Source: Lacrimispora amygdalina
Lineage (GTDB): Bacteria; Bacillota; Clostridia; Lachnospirales; Lachnospiraceae
Length of the DNA stretch: 64,000 bases
NCBI RefSeq assembly: GCF_900205965.1
Contig: NZ_OAOF01000016.1
Span: forward strand, 1-64,000
Direction: 5' to 3'
Below are positions 16,304 through 25,639 of the stretch, piece by piece. How positions within the stretch are numbered: the first letter of the stretch is position 1; each line of letters opens with the position of its first letter. The notes under the pieces are model-generated. The model did no database searches, had not been told where the DNA came from, and saw only the letters and a list, made by a program, of their open reading frames with translations. The translations under genes and the position numbers were made by a program.

Positions 16304-17995
16304 TTACTTCAATTGATCAACAACTTTCTGAATAGCTGCCAAAGCATCATCAGGAAGCTTGTCGTATCCTTCTTTTAAAACTGCCGTATTGGCAACATAT
16401 TTCACACGATCTTCCATACGTGCCTTTAACTGCGTCCTATATTCCGCATCGTTAAGATCCGGAACAAATCCTTCCCATTCAAAGATATCAATATCTGTAA
16501 ATGGTCCCCATGGTTTGAATTCCGCTCTCTTTTCCACAATTGCTTCCAGAATCCCCAGGGTGTCCTTCGGCTGAACCTTCTTACCCATGAAATCGCCTGT
16601 ATTAATAATATAACAGTCTACATTCTTTTCTTCCACTAATTTTTTGAATTTTTTATAATCATTAGCAAGAGGATATGTTCTGAATGGGTTTGCATAAGGA
16701 ACCACTACCAGCGCGTTGGGATCTGCACCTGGAGCAAGTCTTTCTGCTGAGGATCTCTTTGTTGCAAGCGTTGCACCCATAACAGAAGCGAGGGAAGCTC
16801 CTTTTAATTTTACTACCGGTGGAATGGTAGGATCCTTCATAATCCAGAAAATTGCATTTACCGGAGAATCAATCTTATCCACCCGGTTCGGTGACCATAA
16901 TTTTGATTTAATTGCCCGTCCGTTGCCGTTCCTGATATCTTCTGTTACCAGCTGAAGTTTTCCGTCTTCATCTAAGGTACAGGAGCAGTTCTGAGCGGTC
17001 AGTAAGTATTTGTTATCGTCACAGCCGGTAGGATAATCCTGTGTCTTATCAAAGTATGTAGGTTCAATTGCTATAGATGAGCAGGTATCTGTATTGATAA
17101 TAAAGGCATCATCATGAAGTACGGTAACACCGTATTTGCCTCCGTGCTTTGCATGTGTAATGGTGGATTTGCCTGATCCGGATAAACCGAATACGGATGC
17201 AACATATTTTGAGCCGTCCTGCAGTGTATATTCTTTCTGTCCGCCGTGGCAGGGTGCATAGCCGTTGCGGTTGGCAAGTGCCCAAACCATGGTAAGTGTA
17301 CCTTTCTTATGCTCTCCAAAATATCTCATGCCGAGAATTGCAGCGCAGTTTTGTTCTGTATTAAAATAGCATAAACATTTAGGATCGCTTAAACAGGACA
17401 GATCTACACCTGGACGGTCAGAGCCGTTCCACTGTGGATCAGAGAAAATATAGATATCAGGCTCTTTTCCATCCCCAACCGGTTTGGAAGCCTTATACAT
17501 TTTGATATACTGATCAGACATATACTGGAAGTTCAGCATCCAGTTATATAAGATGTTTTCTTCCCCTTCCGGTATGAGAAGATGCGCCTTTACCATATAT
17601 TCCGGATCAAGACCTGCAAATACTTCTGCATGATACATGGTCTTCCACCGTGTTTCATAAACTGCATCCATTACAACTTTATCAAGAGCCGCGCAGTTTA
17701 CTCCAGGTTCACCAGCAATTCTTCTGGCTGTGGCATACCGTCCGGTAATCGCACCATCATTAAACAGCAATACTTTGGCGTCCTTATCAAGACCAAATTC
17801 TTCTCCTCTATAAACGGGCATATCCGTAACTATGGTACCTGGTGAGTTTTTTGCTAATTCATATGCCTCACGAAGCGTATTAACTTTAATAACGTTATTC
17901 CCATAGAATGGTGCCTCAATAATTGAACGTGTCGTTGCAAAGCCGGGTTTGCCTTTTCCAATTTCATTAATCGGGTAATAAGCTTTTGTTGACAT
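16304..17995 (-). CDS. pckA: Phosphoenolpyruvate carboxykinase (ATP)
   Basis: Interconverts oxaloacetate and PEP with ATP/ADP. In fermentative anaerobes it often runs towards oxaloacetate, conserving ATP. The 563-residue protein contains the kinase-1a P-loop FGLSGSGKST near residue 270, the metal-binding LHDDAFII segment shortly after, an IKSKLWSPNRVDKI-type region and the adenine-binding area around NTGDFMGKK. Length is slightly above the typical 530-540. It has an AAGGAGG site and a promoter with 17-bp spacing. It is divergent from the pectinesterase gene and ends with a strong terminator, so it is monocistronic. Confidence 0.96.
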   Translation of the reverse strand: MSTKAYYPINEIGKGKPGFATTRSIIEAPFYGNNVIKVNTLREAYELAKNSPGTIVTDMPVYRGEEFGLDKDAKVLLFNDGAITGRYATARRIAGEPGVNCAALDKVVMDAVYETRWKTMYHAEVFAGLDPEYMVKAHLLIPEGEENILYNWMLNFQYMSDQYIKMYKASKPVGDGKEPDIYIFSDPQWNGSDRPGVDLSCLSDPKCLCYFNTEQNCAAILGMRYFGEHKKGTLTMVWALANRNGYAPCHGGQKEYTLQDGSKYVASVFGLSGSGKSTITHAKHGGKYGVTVLHDDAFIINTDTCSSIAIEPTYFDKTQDYPTGCDDNKYLLTAQNCSCTLDEDGKLQLVTEDIRNGNGRAIKSKLWSPNRVDKIDSPVNAIFWIMKDPTIPPVVKLKGASLASVMGATLATKRSSAERLAPGADPNALVVVPYANPFRTYPLANDYKKFKKLVEEKNVDCYIINTGDFMGKKVQPKDTLGILEAIVEKRAEFKPWGPFTDIDIFEWEGFVPDLNDAEYRTQLKARMEDRVKYVANTAVLKEGYDKLPDDALAAIQKVVDQLK

Positions 17996-18030
17996 ATAAA
18001 ATCCTCCTTATAAAATTCAAATTTGAACCT

Positions 18031-18059
18031 ATTATCTCATTCTGTTAAGAAAAAGTCAA
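18031..18059 (-). promoter_or_regulatory. Sigma-A promoter of pckA
   Basis: TTGACT and GATAAT separated by 17 bp on the minus strand. A perfect 12-bp palindrome TTCAAATTTGAA (18017-18028) lies right at the expected transcription start and could be an operator. Confidence 0.65.
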
Positions 18060-18146
18060 TATTTTCTATTGCATTTTTCACAAAAATTGTTTATATTTAA
18101 TATGCATTATGCATCATGTATACAATAACTAGAAAGAAGGTCAAAT

Positions 18147-19112
18147 ATGATACACATTTCCAAAGATGGTTCCGGAGATTTCGAAAGCATACAAAAAGCG
18201 CTGGATTCACTGCCAAAGGATAACAAAACAGAACAGATTCTTTACATACACAAAGGAATCTATCAGGAGCAGATTACAATTACAATTCCGCACGTTACCT
18301 TTCTCGGAGAGGATAAAGATAATACCATACTTACTTACAATTTATATGCCCGTATGGCAATGGACGACGGCATGAAACGCGGAACCTTCCGCACGTATTC
18401 CTGTTTCATCGATGCAAACGATTTTACTGCAAGAAATATTACGTTTGAAAACAGTGCAGGAAAAGGCATTGATGTGGGTCAGGCTCTGGCCGTTTATGCA
18501 GACGGAGACCGCCTCTTATTTGATAACTGCCGTTTTCTGGGCAACCAGGATACCCTCTTTACAGGACCTCTGCCTCCCAAGGAAGTGGAGCCCAACGGAT
18601 TCATCGGACCGAAACAGAACGCTCCCCGGATCAACGGAAGACATTATTATAAAGACTGCTATCTGGAAGGGGATGTAGATTTTATATTCGGCAGCGCAAC
18701 TGCTTATTTTGAAACCTGCACGTTCTTTTCCAAATATACAGGAAAGGAAATCAGCAGCTATGTAACAGCAGCCTCTACTCCCGAAGGCCAGGAATACGGC
18801 TACGTAATGAATCATTGCCGTTTTGAAGGCAACTGCCCTGCTGATAATGCGTATCTGGGAAGACCCTGGAGAGAATACGCCAAAACAGTTCTGATCAATT
18901 GCTTCATCGGTGACCACATCTGCAAAGAAGGCTGGCATGACTGGAATAAAGAAGCCGCTCATACCAATGCCTTTTATGCAGAGTACGGCAGCTTTGGACC
19001 TAAGGGAGATATGAAACACCGGCCTGAATGGATATTCAGACTAACGGAAACTGATCTGTCTAAATACACAAAAAAAGCTGTGCTATCCGGCACGGACGGA
19101 TGGATGGCATAA
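18147..19112 (+). CDS. Pectinesterase (carbohydrate esterase family 8), cytoplasmic
   Basis: Predicted pectin methylesterase that removes methyl groups from polygalacturonate. The 321-residue right-handed beta-helix protein opens with the family signature IHISKDGSGDFESIQKAL and has the substrate/active-site motifs GNQDTLFTG (Gln and Asp), GDVDFIFGSA (catalytic Asp) and YLGRPWREYA (Arg and Trp). There is no signal peptide: the fold begins at residue 1. It should therefore act on methylated oligogalacturonides inside the cell. AAGAAGG lies before the ATG. It is divergent from pckA and shares a terminator with the convergent YhcH-family gene. Confidence 0.93.
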   Translation: MIHISKDGSGDFESIQKALDSLPKDNKTEQILYIHKGIYQEQITITIPHVTFLGEDKDNTILTYNLYARMAMDDGMKRGTFRTYSCFIDANDFTARNITFENSAGKGIDVGQALAVYADGDRLLFDNCRFLGNQDTLFTGPLPPKEVEPNGFIGPKQNAPRINGRHYYKDCYLEGDVDFIFGSATAYFETCTFFSKYTGKEISSYVTAASTPEGQEYGYVMNHCRFEGNCPADNAYLGRPWREYAKTVLINCFIGDHICKEGWHDWNKEAAHTNAFYAEYGSFGPKGDMKHRPEWIFRLTETDLSKYTKKAVLSGTDGWMA

Positions 19113-19117
19113 AATAT

Positions 19118-19156
19118 GGGATTCTGTTCTTTGTAAGGAACAGAATCCCGTTTTTT
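19118..19156 (+). terminator. Terminator of pectinesterase, shared with convergent gene
   Basis: Perfect 12-bp stem GGGATTCTGTTC/GAACAGAATCCC and an 8-nt loop, followed on the plus strand by TTTTTTAATT. The opposite strand has a weaker AT-rich tail. Confidence 0.85.
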
Positions 19157-19619
19157 AATTCTCTTTGATTTTAACAATTACTTTCTTGATGGGAGCAGAT
19201 TCTCCGGCAGCAGCCTTCGGTTTATGACCATCCCAAGGATTAAATATCATATATTCTCCAGCCTTTACTACTGCTTTTAAGCCTGGATTTTCATTGTCGT
19301 AAAATACAACATCTTTTTCATCGTTATATGGTACTTTTTCATTCAGTTCATCGATTCTTGCATAGGTCATGATCTCAGAACCTGAAATTACATACTGAAT
19401 ATCTGTATAATTATGGTGAGCTTCAAATTTCGCTTCTTCCCATGGAATTGTTGTATATTCTACTACATTGGCAAATACATTCTTGCCATCAATCTCATAT
19501 TTACCTGGTTTTAGTTTCTCCAGATCTGTATTCTTAAGAAAATCCACTGCCTTGGCATATCGTCCTTCCACACCAAGGTTTCTGTAAAAATCAAGGTTTT
19601 TTGCTGTGTCAAAAATCAT
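19155..19619 (-). CDS. YhcH/YjgK/YiaL (EbgC-type) family protein
   Basis: A 154-residue cupin-like protein of the DUF386 family, which includes YhcH (sialic-acid gene clusters), YiaL and the beta subunit EbgC of evolved beta-galactosidase. Typical segments are FEAHHNYTDIQYVISGSE (His and Asp ligands) and MIFNPWDGHKPK near the C-terminus. Members are thought to be mutarotases or processing enzymes for sugar acids. It is convergent with pectinesterase, and both fit uptake of plant or host sugar acids, though they are not in one operon. Confidence 0.88.
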   Translation of the reverse strand: MIFDTAKNLDFYRNLGVEGRYAKAVDFLKNTDLEKLKPGKYEIDGKNVFANVVEYTTIPWEEAKFEAHHNYTDIQYVISGSEIMTYARIDELNEKVPYNDEKDVVFYDNENPGLKAVVKAGEYMIFNPWDGHKPKAAAGESAPIKKVIVKIKEN

Positions 19620-19722
19620 ATGAATACTCTCCTTTTATGTATCAATATAGTCTTAACAGAATAAAAATCCTCCTGTCCACACCCTATAGTATACACCTAA
19701 AGCAGAATATTAAACAATGTTT

Positions 19723-20601
19723 TTATTTAAAAAATTCATGGTTTCCGTGCTGGAACAAATAAGTCAAATGGGAATCGAACCAGCTTACCGCTCCACTCCT
19801 GGAGCCTCTTCGGTACATAAAATATAAAGCTCCGTCTGAATAGTCTTCACCTGCCAGTGCCCGGTTCACACATTCTATGGTATTGCTTGTTACCTTTACA
19901 GAATTTATGCTGCCATTGGATACCGGTGAAAACTGGGAAGGCGAATAAACAACTCCTTTCACTGTACTTGGAAACTGACCGCTTTTTACACGGTTTAAAA
20001 TCACATTTGCTACAAGAATCTTTCCTTCATCATCACAGATTCCAGCTTCTGCCTGCACAATCTTTAACAGGACATTATAGTCATCATCAGATAGTGATGT
20101 GGCATGAACTGCTTTTTCCTCTTCTGCTTTTCTGGCTGCCTCTTCTTCCGCTTTTTTTGCTTCCTCTGCGGCTATCTGAGCCTGCCTTTTTGCTTCCTCC
20201 TCCAGTGCAATCTGCTCATTCATGCGCTGAACTCTGGTAAAAGATTCTTTTTCCAGTTCCTGCTTTTGTATGATTTCTTTTTCCAACAGATTTCCAGCCA
20301 GCTGCTGTGCCTGCATCTTGGGATCGGTAAGGTTAATTTGTACTTTTGCTTGTAAGGCTGTTTCCTCTTCTTCAACGTTCTCATCATCTGTAGCGTCTTC
20401 CAATGCTCTGGTTTCTGCAAAAGCCGTCAGCGCATTCTTTCCACTGCTTCCAAAACCTGTGGAAGTAAAAGCGATAACGGTAATAACTGCAGCACCTGCC
20501 ATAAAAACTGCCGAGGAACGATACATTCTCTTTGTAACCTTTACGGTTATTCCTCTTAAGAACTGACTAATCTGCTGAAGGATAGAGCGTAGTGTAAGCA
20601 T
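19723..20601 (-). CDS. SleB-type cell wall hydrolase with coiled coil
   Basis: Predicted peptidoglycan hydrolase of the Hydrolase_2/SleB family. The 292-residue protein has a basic N-terminus and a membrane segment at about 31-52, an acidic linker, a coiled coil of Glu/Ala/Lys repeats (about 120-165), and the C-terminal catalytic domain (about 170-292) with KIVQAEAGICDDEGKILVANVILNRVKSGQFP, YSPSQFSPV and the closing HLTYLFQHGNHEFFK. The catalytic Glu is the one in QAEAG. The family includes the spore cortex lytic enzyme SleB, but the coiled coil suggests a vegetative wall hydrolase. GAGGAG precedes the ATG. Confidence 0.88.
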   Translation of the reverse strand: MLTLRSILQQISQFLRGITVKVTKRMYRSSAVFMAGAAVITVIAFTSTGFGSSGKNALTAFAETRALEDATDDENVEEEETALQAKVQINLTDPKMQAQQLAGNLLEKEIIQKQELEKESFTRVQRMNEQIALEEEAKRQAQIAAEEAKKAEEEAARKAEEEKAVHATSLSDDDYNVLLKIVQAEAGICDDEGKILVANVILNRVKSGQFPSTVKGVVYSPSQFSPVSNGSINSVKVTSNTIECVNRALAGEDYSDGALYFMYRRGSRSGAVSWFDSHLTYLFQHGNHEFFK

Positions 20602-20611
20602 AAATACTCCT

Positions 20612-20707
20612 CTTTCTCTAATCTCATTTGCCTGGGCTGCGGATGAATCCGTACCCCGTTACTTTGTGTCGTCCGTAATTATAGAAGAATCCCGTTAAAA
20701 AAGTCAA
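20612..20707 (-). promoter_or_regulatory. Promoter and GC-rich 5' leader of the SleB-type gene
   Basis: On the minus strand TTGACT and TATAAT (18-bp spacer, 20678-20707) precede a leader of about 70 nt. Within it a GC-rich stretch (about 20630-20672) contains CGGATTCATCCG, a small hairpin, flanked by CGGGG and GCAGCCC. This stands out from the AT-rich surroundings and is separate from the ribosome binding site. I considered a c-di-AMP riboswitch, common before such genes, but the leader is too short and lacks its motifs. From 20708 to 20912 I see only AT-rich sequence. Confidence 0.5.
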
Positions 20708-20912
20708 TGGCAGTTTAACATTTTTGTGATAATTTAACTTCTTAATTTTTTTACTTTTTTATTTATTTGTTAGTTATACACTATTTTCCCCCTTACTTAT
20801 ACGCTTTTTTTGTATTAAACATGTGTTAACATTTTACAATAGTATTACATTTCTGTTAATAATTTACCTGACAGCGTCGGGCCCGTCCTAAAGTTTTATT
20901 GTTTTATGTAAA

Positions 20913-21386
20913 CTAAATAGCCATAAATGAAGCAAATTGGCCATCTATAAAGGCAGCCAGCTTCTCCGCCGGCAGAACAATCTGCTGTCCTCTTACACCG
21001 GCACTGACAACAATTTCAGAATACTGTTTTGCTGATTCCTCAATCCACGTGGGATAATGCTTTTTCATCCCAACAGGAGAACACCCTCCCCTGATGTATC
21101 CGGTGACAGACTGTAATTCTTTTACAGAAATCATTTCTACTTTTTTATCTCCTGTAAGTTTCGCTGTTTTTTTTAGATCCAGCTCCCCATCTACTGGAAT
21201 GCAACAGACAAAATACCCGGTTTTATCCCCTTTTAATACAAGAGTCTTAAAAACACTCCCATGATCGACTCCCATCATATCCGCGGCATGGCTGCCCGAC
21301 AAATCCTGCTCATCTACAGTATATTCCCTTGTTTCATAGGCAATCCCTGCTTTATCAAGCATTCTCATAACATTTGTTTTTACCAT
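20913..21386 (-). CDS. ybaK: Cys-tRNA(Pro)/aminoacyl-tRNA deacylase YbaK family
   Basis: Predicted editing enzyme that hydrolyses misacylated Cys-tRNA(Pro). The 157-residue single-domain protein shows FKTLVLKGD with the catalytic Lys in HGSVFKT, CIPVDGELDLKK, and GYIRGGCSPVGMKK, all typical of YbaK/EbsC. GGGAG precedes the ATG by 9 bp. It stands alone, with AT-rich intergenic regions on both sides. Confidence in the family is high; exact tRNA substrate is by homology only. Confidence 0.92.
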   Translation of the reverse strand: MVKTNVMRMLDKAGIAYETREYTVDEQDLSGSHAADMMGVDHGSVFKTLVLKGDKTGYFVCCIPVDGELDLKKTAKLTGDKKVEMISVKELQSVTGYIRGGCSPVGMKKHYPTWIEESAKQYSEIVVSAGVRGQQIVLPAEKLAAFIDGQFASFMAI

Positions 21387-21709
21387 ATTAAGTCACTCCC
21401 GTCTTTTTTTGGCAATATACAATATTTCTTCCATCTCAGACAAAAAACATCAGGGGCAGATTTTATTCTACCCCTTTTGTCTTCATATATATATTTATTT
21501 CTATAATAATAAGAAAAATACCTTTTGTCCAGCGTTAGTTTTAATACAATTATTATTAAACAGTTTTCACAAATAATATTATCTGAAATTGATGGAGGCC
21601 ATATGGTGATTTTAATTCTTTACAATACAATATGATTACTGATATAATATAAATATATAATATTTTATTATATCATAACAAAAAGTTATAAAATGAAAGG
21701 ATTTTTAAC
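21387..21709. other. Intergenic region between divergent ybaK and lysR
   Basis: 323 bp, very AT-rich. The right end has AT-rich candidate -10 sequences (for example TATAATATAAATATATAATATT around 21648-21663 region) for the LysR gene and an AAAGGA site before its ATG. I see no ORF or strong hairpin. Confidence 0.5.
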
Positions 21710-22612
21710 ATGGATCAGAATCTTTCCCAATATAAGATTTTTTATGAGGTGGCAAAAGCAGGTAATATTTCCAAAGCGGCAAAAGAGCTCTTTATCAGCC
21801 AGCCGGCAATCAGTAAATCCATCAGTAAGCTGGAAGACAATTTAGATGTGGCATTATTTACCCGTAATTCCAGAGGTGTCCAGCTTACGGAAGAGGGAAA
21901 GCTCTTGTTTCATCATACGAAAACTGCCTTTGATGCGTTAAACAGAGGGGAACTGGAACTGAAAAGGGTGAAGGACTTTAATATCGGACATATAAGAATC
22001 GGTGTCAGCAATACACTGTGCAAATACATCCTCCTTCCTTATTTAAAGGGATTTATTGAAAAATATCCTCATATTAAGATCACCATTGAAAGCCAGTCAA
22101 CTTCCCATACGGTTGAGATGCTGGAACAGCAGCAGATCGACCTGGGATTGATTGCCGAACCTTCCAACCGCCGCCCTCTTTTATTTAATCCAATCATGGA
22201 GATCCAGGACATTTTTGTAACTACATCTTCCTACCTGGACAATTTATATCTGAGAGAAGGTAAGAATGCGGATTTATTTCAGACAGGCAACATCCTTTTG
22301 TTGGATAAGAATAATATGACAAGGAAGTATATTGACGAATATTTAAATGAAAATCAAATCATCCCTAATCAGCTTCTGGAAGTTACCACCATGGATTTAC
22401 TGATAGAATTTGCTAAAATCGGACTCGGCATTGGCTGTGTGATTAAAGAATTTGTTCAGGAAGAGCTGGATAAAAAAGAGCTGATAGAAATTCCAATGAT
22501 CTCCGGCATAAAGAAACGCACCGTAGGATTTGCCTATAATCCAAATATGGTATCCACAGCAATGGAAATCTTCTTTGAGGCAATGCAAAAGGCCGGTATA
22601 CAGGGGGAATAA
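21710..22612 (+). CDS. LysR-family transcriptional regulator
   Basis: A 300-residue LysR-type regulator. The N-terminal winged helix-turn-helix (about 1-62) has ISKAAKELFISQPAISKSISKLE, and residues 90-300 form the periplasmic-binding-protein-like effector domain. The start has AAAGGA upstream. It is convergent with ilvC, so it is not in the usual divergent position to a target. A role in branched-chain amino-acid genes is possible by proximity only. Confidence 0.9.
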   Translation: MDQNLSQYKIFYEVAKAGNISKAAKELFISQPAISKSISKLEDNLDVALFTRNSRGVQLTEEGKLLFHHTKTAFDALNRGELELKRVKDFNIGHIRIGVSNTLCKYILLPYLKGFIEKYPHIKITIESQSTSHTVEMLEQQQIDLGLIAEPSNRRPLLFNPIMEIQDIFVTTSSYLDNLYLREGKNADLFQTGNILLLDKNNMTRKYIDEYLNENQIIPNQLLEVTTMDLLIEFAKIGLGIGCVIKEFVQEELDKKELIEIPMISGIKKRTVGFAYNPNMVSTAMEIFFEAMQKAGIQGE

Positions 22613-22616
22613 TACT

Positions 22617-22665
22617 ACAAAAAGGCTGATGAATAAGAGAAACAGTTTTCTCTTATTCATCAGCC
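22617..22665 (-). terminator. Terminator of ilvC (convergent with lysR)
   Basis: A 19-bp perfect stem (GGCTGATGAATAAGAGAAA and its complement) with a 4-nt loop. The minus strand continues with TTTTTGTAG. The opposite strand lacks a T-run. Confidence 0.85.
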
Positions 22666-22694
22666 CATTCTATTCATATCTGGAAAAATCCGAT

Positions 22695-23792
<1,098 letters not shown>

Positions 23793-23814
23793 CTAGCTAA
23801 CAAACTCAGACTGC

Positions 23815-24321
23815 TTATGGCAGGTAGCGGATATCATCCGATCCTCTGGAAAGTCCGGTGAGACCGGTCCTTGCCAACTCTAAAATCTCGTAATCTCCAA
23901 GGAGATTAATCAGCGCATCCAGTTTAGACTGGTCGCCTGTCAGCATAACAGTCAGTGAATCTCTTCCAACATCGACAATGGTAGCTCTGAAAATTTCAGC
24001 AATGGCACTGATTGCCTGACGCTCACTGGCATTGGCACTTACCTTGACCAGAATAAGCTCGCGGTAAACAGAATGCCCTGGTTTTAATTCCTTAATATCC
24101 CTGACATCTTCCAGCTTTCTCAGCTGCTTTTCTATCTGATCCAGAATCTCCTGTTCGCCGACAGAAACCACTGTCATCCTCGAATATCTCTCATCCGCAG
24201 TTACTCCTACCGTAAGGCTCTCAATGTTATAGCCACGGCGGCTGAACAGTCCGGCTATACGGCTTAAAACGCCGGCAGTGTTATCAACCAACAATGATAA
24301 TACGATTCTTTCCATTCCCAT
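23815..24321 (-). CDS. ilvN: Acetolactate synthase regulatory (small) subunit
   Basis: Regulatory subunit of acetohydroxyacid synthase that confers valine feedback inhibition and full activity on the large subunit. The 168-residue protein has the N-terminal ACT domain (VLSLLVDNTAGVLSRIAGLFSRRGYNIESLTVG) and the C-terminal ALS_ss_C domain ending LARTGLTGLSRG. No large-subunit gene is adjacent, so ilvB must lie elsewhere. A promoter with an inverted repeat lies directly upstream, and ilvC downstream. Confidence 0.95.
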   Translation of the reverse strand: MGMERIVLSLLVDNTAGVLSRIAGLFSRRGYNIESLTVGVTADERYSRMTVVSVGEQEILDQIEKQLRKLEDVRDIKELKPGHSVYRELILVKVSANASERQAISAIAEIFRATIVDVGRDSLTVMLTGDQSKLDALINLLGDYEILELARTGLTGLSRGSDDIRYLP

Positions 24322-24346
24322 CCCTGCCTTTTTGTATAATATTTAA

Positions 24347-24375
24347 ATGATAACAATGGAACTGTTATTTGTCAA
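24347..24375 (-). promoter_or_regulatory. Promoter of ilvN-ilvC with overlapping inverted repeat
   Basis: TTGACA and TATCAT with a 17-bp spacer on the minus strand. A perfect inverted repeat ATAACA-N7-TGTTAT (24350-24368) sits in the spacer and overlaps the -10, a position expected for a repressor operator. The leader is only about 20 nt, so there is no room for a T-box or attenuator here. Confidence 0.6.
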
Positions 24376-24414
24376 CTAAATAATAGGAATGTGTATTATA
24401 ATCTTAGGTTATAC

Positions 24415-25347
24415 CTATAAGCTGATTTGTTCATTTTCTTCCATATCAATCACAGGATTCACGTGAACCATACAATGCTTTACATCAGGAAAGTGTTCCT
24501 CTATGCACAGATGTACCTTTTCTGCGATTTCATGAGATCTCACCAGTTCCAAACTTCCTTCCGCCGCAATTTCTATGTCCACATAAACCTTTGCCCCAAA
24601 CATCCTGGTTCTGATTTCATCAATCCGTTTCACTCCCATAACAGTCATAGTAGATTCCCTCATTTTCTGTATCGTCTCATCGTCGCAGGATTTATCCACC
24701 ATTTTATCCATAGCATCCCAGAATATATCAATAGCCGCCTTTCCGATAAAAAAGCAGATTACCATACTGGCAACAGGATCCAGAACCGGTGCACCCATCC
24801 TGGCTCCTGCAATCCCCACCAAAGCTCCCACGGATGACAGTGCGTCAGAACGGTGGTGCCATGCATCCGCCATAACTGCCCCTGAATTTATCTTTTTTGC
24901 TGCTGCTCTCGTATACCAGAACATCCATTCTTTAACACCAATGGATAAAACTGCGGCAAAGAGAGCCAGAACACCAGGTATTGCCATTGGCTCCCCATTT
25001 CTTCCAAAAATATTCTTAACTCCCGTCATGCCGATTGCAACGCCGGTTGCCATAAGCAGAGCCGAAAGTATAATGGAGGCCACACATTCCATTCGATCGT
25101 GTCCGTAAGGATGCTCCTTATCCGATTTCTGATCTGCCAGATGTACTCCAACCATAACAACCAATGTGCTGAAAACATCAGAAGCGGAATGAACGGCATC
25201 AGAAATCATTGCGCTTGAATGGGCAAAAATCCCAGCTGCCAGCTTAAAAACAGACAGCAGCAAATTCATCATAATACTGACTGCTGATACATGCATGGCA
25301 AGACTTTTTCCTTCTTTTTCTTTCTTTTTTGTGATCATACATCTCAT
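24415..25347 (-). CDS. Cation diffusion facilitator family heavy-metal efflux transporter
   Basis: CDF-family metal/proton antiporter of 310 residues. Six hydrophobic segments (about 20-210) include the metal-site helices with HSASDVFSTLVV (His and Asp) and DAWHHRSDALSS (His, Asp), with the HPYGHDRME loop between; residues 215-310 form the cytoplasmic ferredoxin-like domain. The start MRCMITKK is chosen because GGAGG lies 8 bp upstream. The gene lies behind a NiCo-type riboswitch, which points to Ni2+/Co2+ efflux. The family also handles Zn and Mn, so the substrate call rests on the riboswitch. Confidence 0.93.
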   Translation of the reverse strand: MRCMITKKKEKEGKSLAMHVSAVSIMMNLLLSVFKLAAGIFAHSSAMISDAVHSASDVFSTLVVMVGVHLADQKSDKEHPYGHDRMECVASIILSALLMATGVAIGMTGVKNIFGRNGEPMAIPGVLALFAAVLSIGVKEWMFWYTRAAAKKINSGAVMADAWHHRSDALSSVGALVGIAGARMGAPVLDPVASMVICFFIGKAAIDIFWDAMDKMVDKSCDDETIQKMRESTMTVMGVKRIDEIRTRMFGAKVYVDIEIAAEGSLELVRSHEIAEKVHLCIEEHFPDVKHCMVHVNPVIDMEENEQISL

Positions 25348-25423
25348 AACAGTTACCTCCAATTAATTAAGATAGCCCTATATCATCTGCAATCACTCCC
25401 TTACGTCCACACCGGTCTAATAA

Positions 25424-25546
25424 TAGAAAAAGCACCTGTGGAACAATTAGAGTAAACTACTGTCCCACAGATGCTTGTTAGTCATCCGTTGTCGCTCTAG
25501 GCAACCCGGCTTCCAGCGATAAGCTGATGCCTGCTCAGTTTGTACT
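25424..25546 (-). promoter_or_regulatory. NiCo (czcD) riboswitch with expression-platform terminator
   Basis: On the minus strand positions 25545-25452 carry the NiCo aptamer blocks in order: ACUGAGCAGGCA, AAGCCGGG, CAACGGAUGA, and GCAUCUGUGGGACAGU, forming a four-way junction closed by ACUG/CAGU. Immediately downstream a 12-bp terminator stem (25430-25441 with 25465-25476) plus T-run reuses the GCAUCUGUGG strand of the aptamer. Metal binding would thus prevent termination and switch the CDF gene on. The blocks match the published Ni/Co-sensing RNA from memory, including the GAGCAGGC and GGGACAGU elements. Confidence 0.88.
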
Positions 25547-25575
25547 GTAGATTCATGTGCAGTGCAAAGAGTGTA

Positions 25576-25605
25576 TTTATAAATCCGGTTTAAAGGCTTC
25601 TGCAA
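25576..25605 (-). promoter_or_regulatory. Promoter of the NiCo riboswitch-CDF transcript
   Basis: TTGCAG and TATAAA with an 18-bp spacer on the minus strand, about 30 bp before the aptamer. The match is moderate. Confidence 0.5.
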
Positions 25606-25639
25606 TATAATATGAAGGATCTGCTTTGAAAGTGACTGG

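Noticed and set aside
18017-18028. TTCAAATTTGAA palindrome as a strong operator
   Set aside because: Simple AT-rich palindrome; kept only as a note on the pckA promoter.
20612-20707. c-di-AMP (ydaO) riboswitch
   Set aside because: Leader from the likely start is only about 70 nt and lacks the conserved ydaO blocks.
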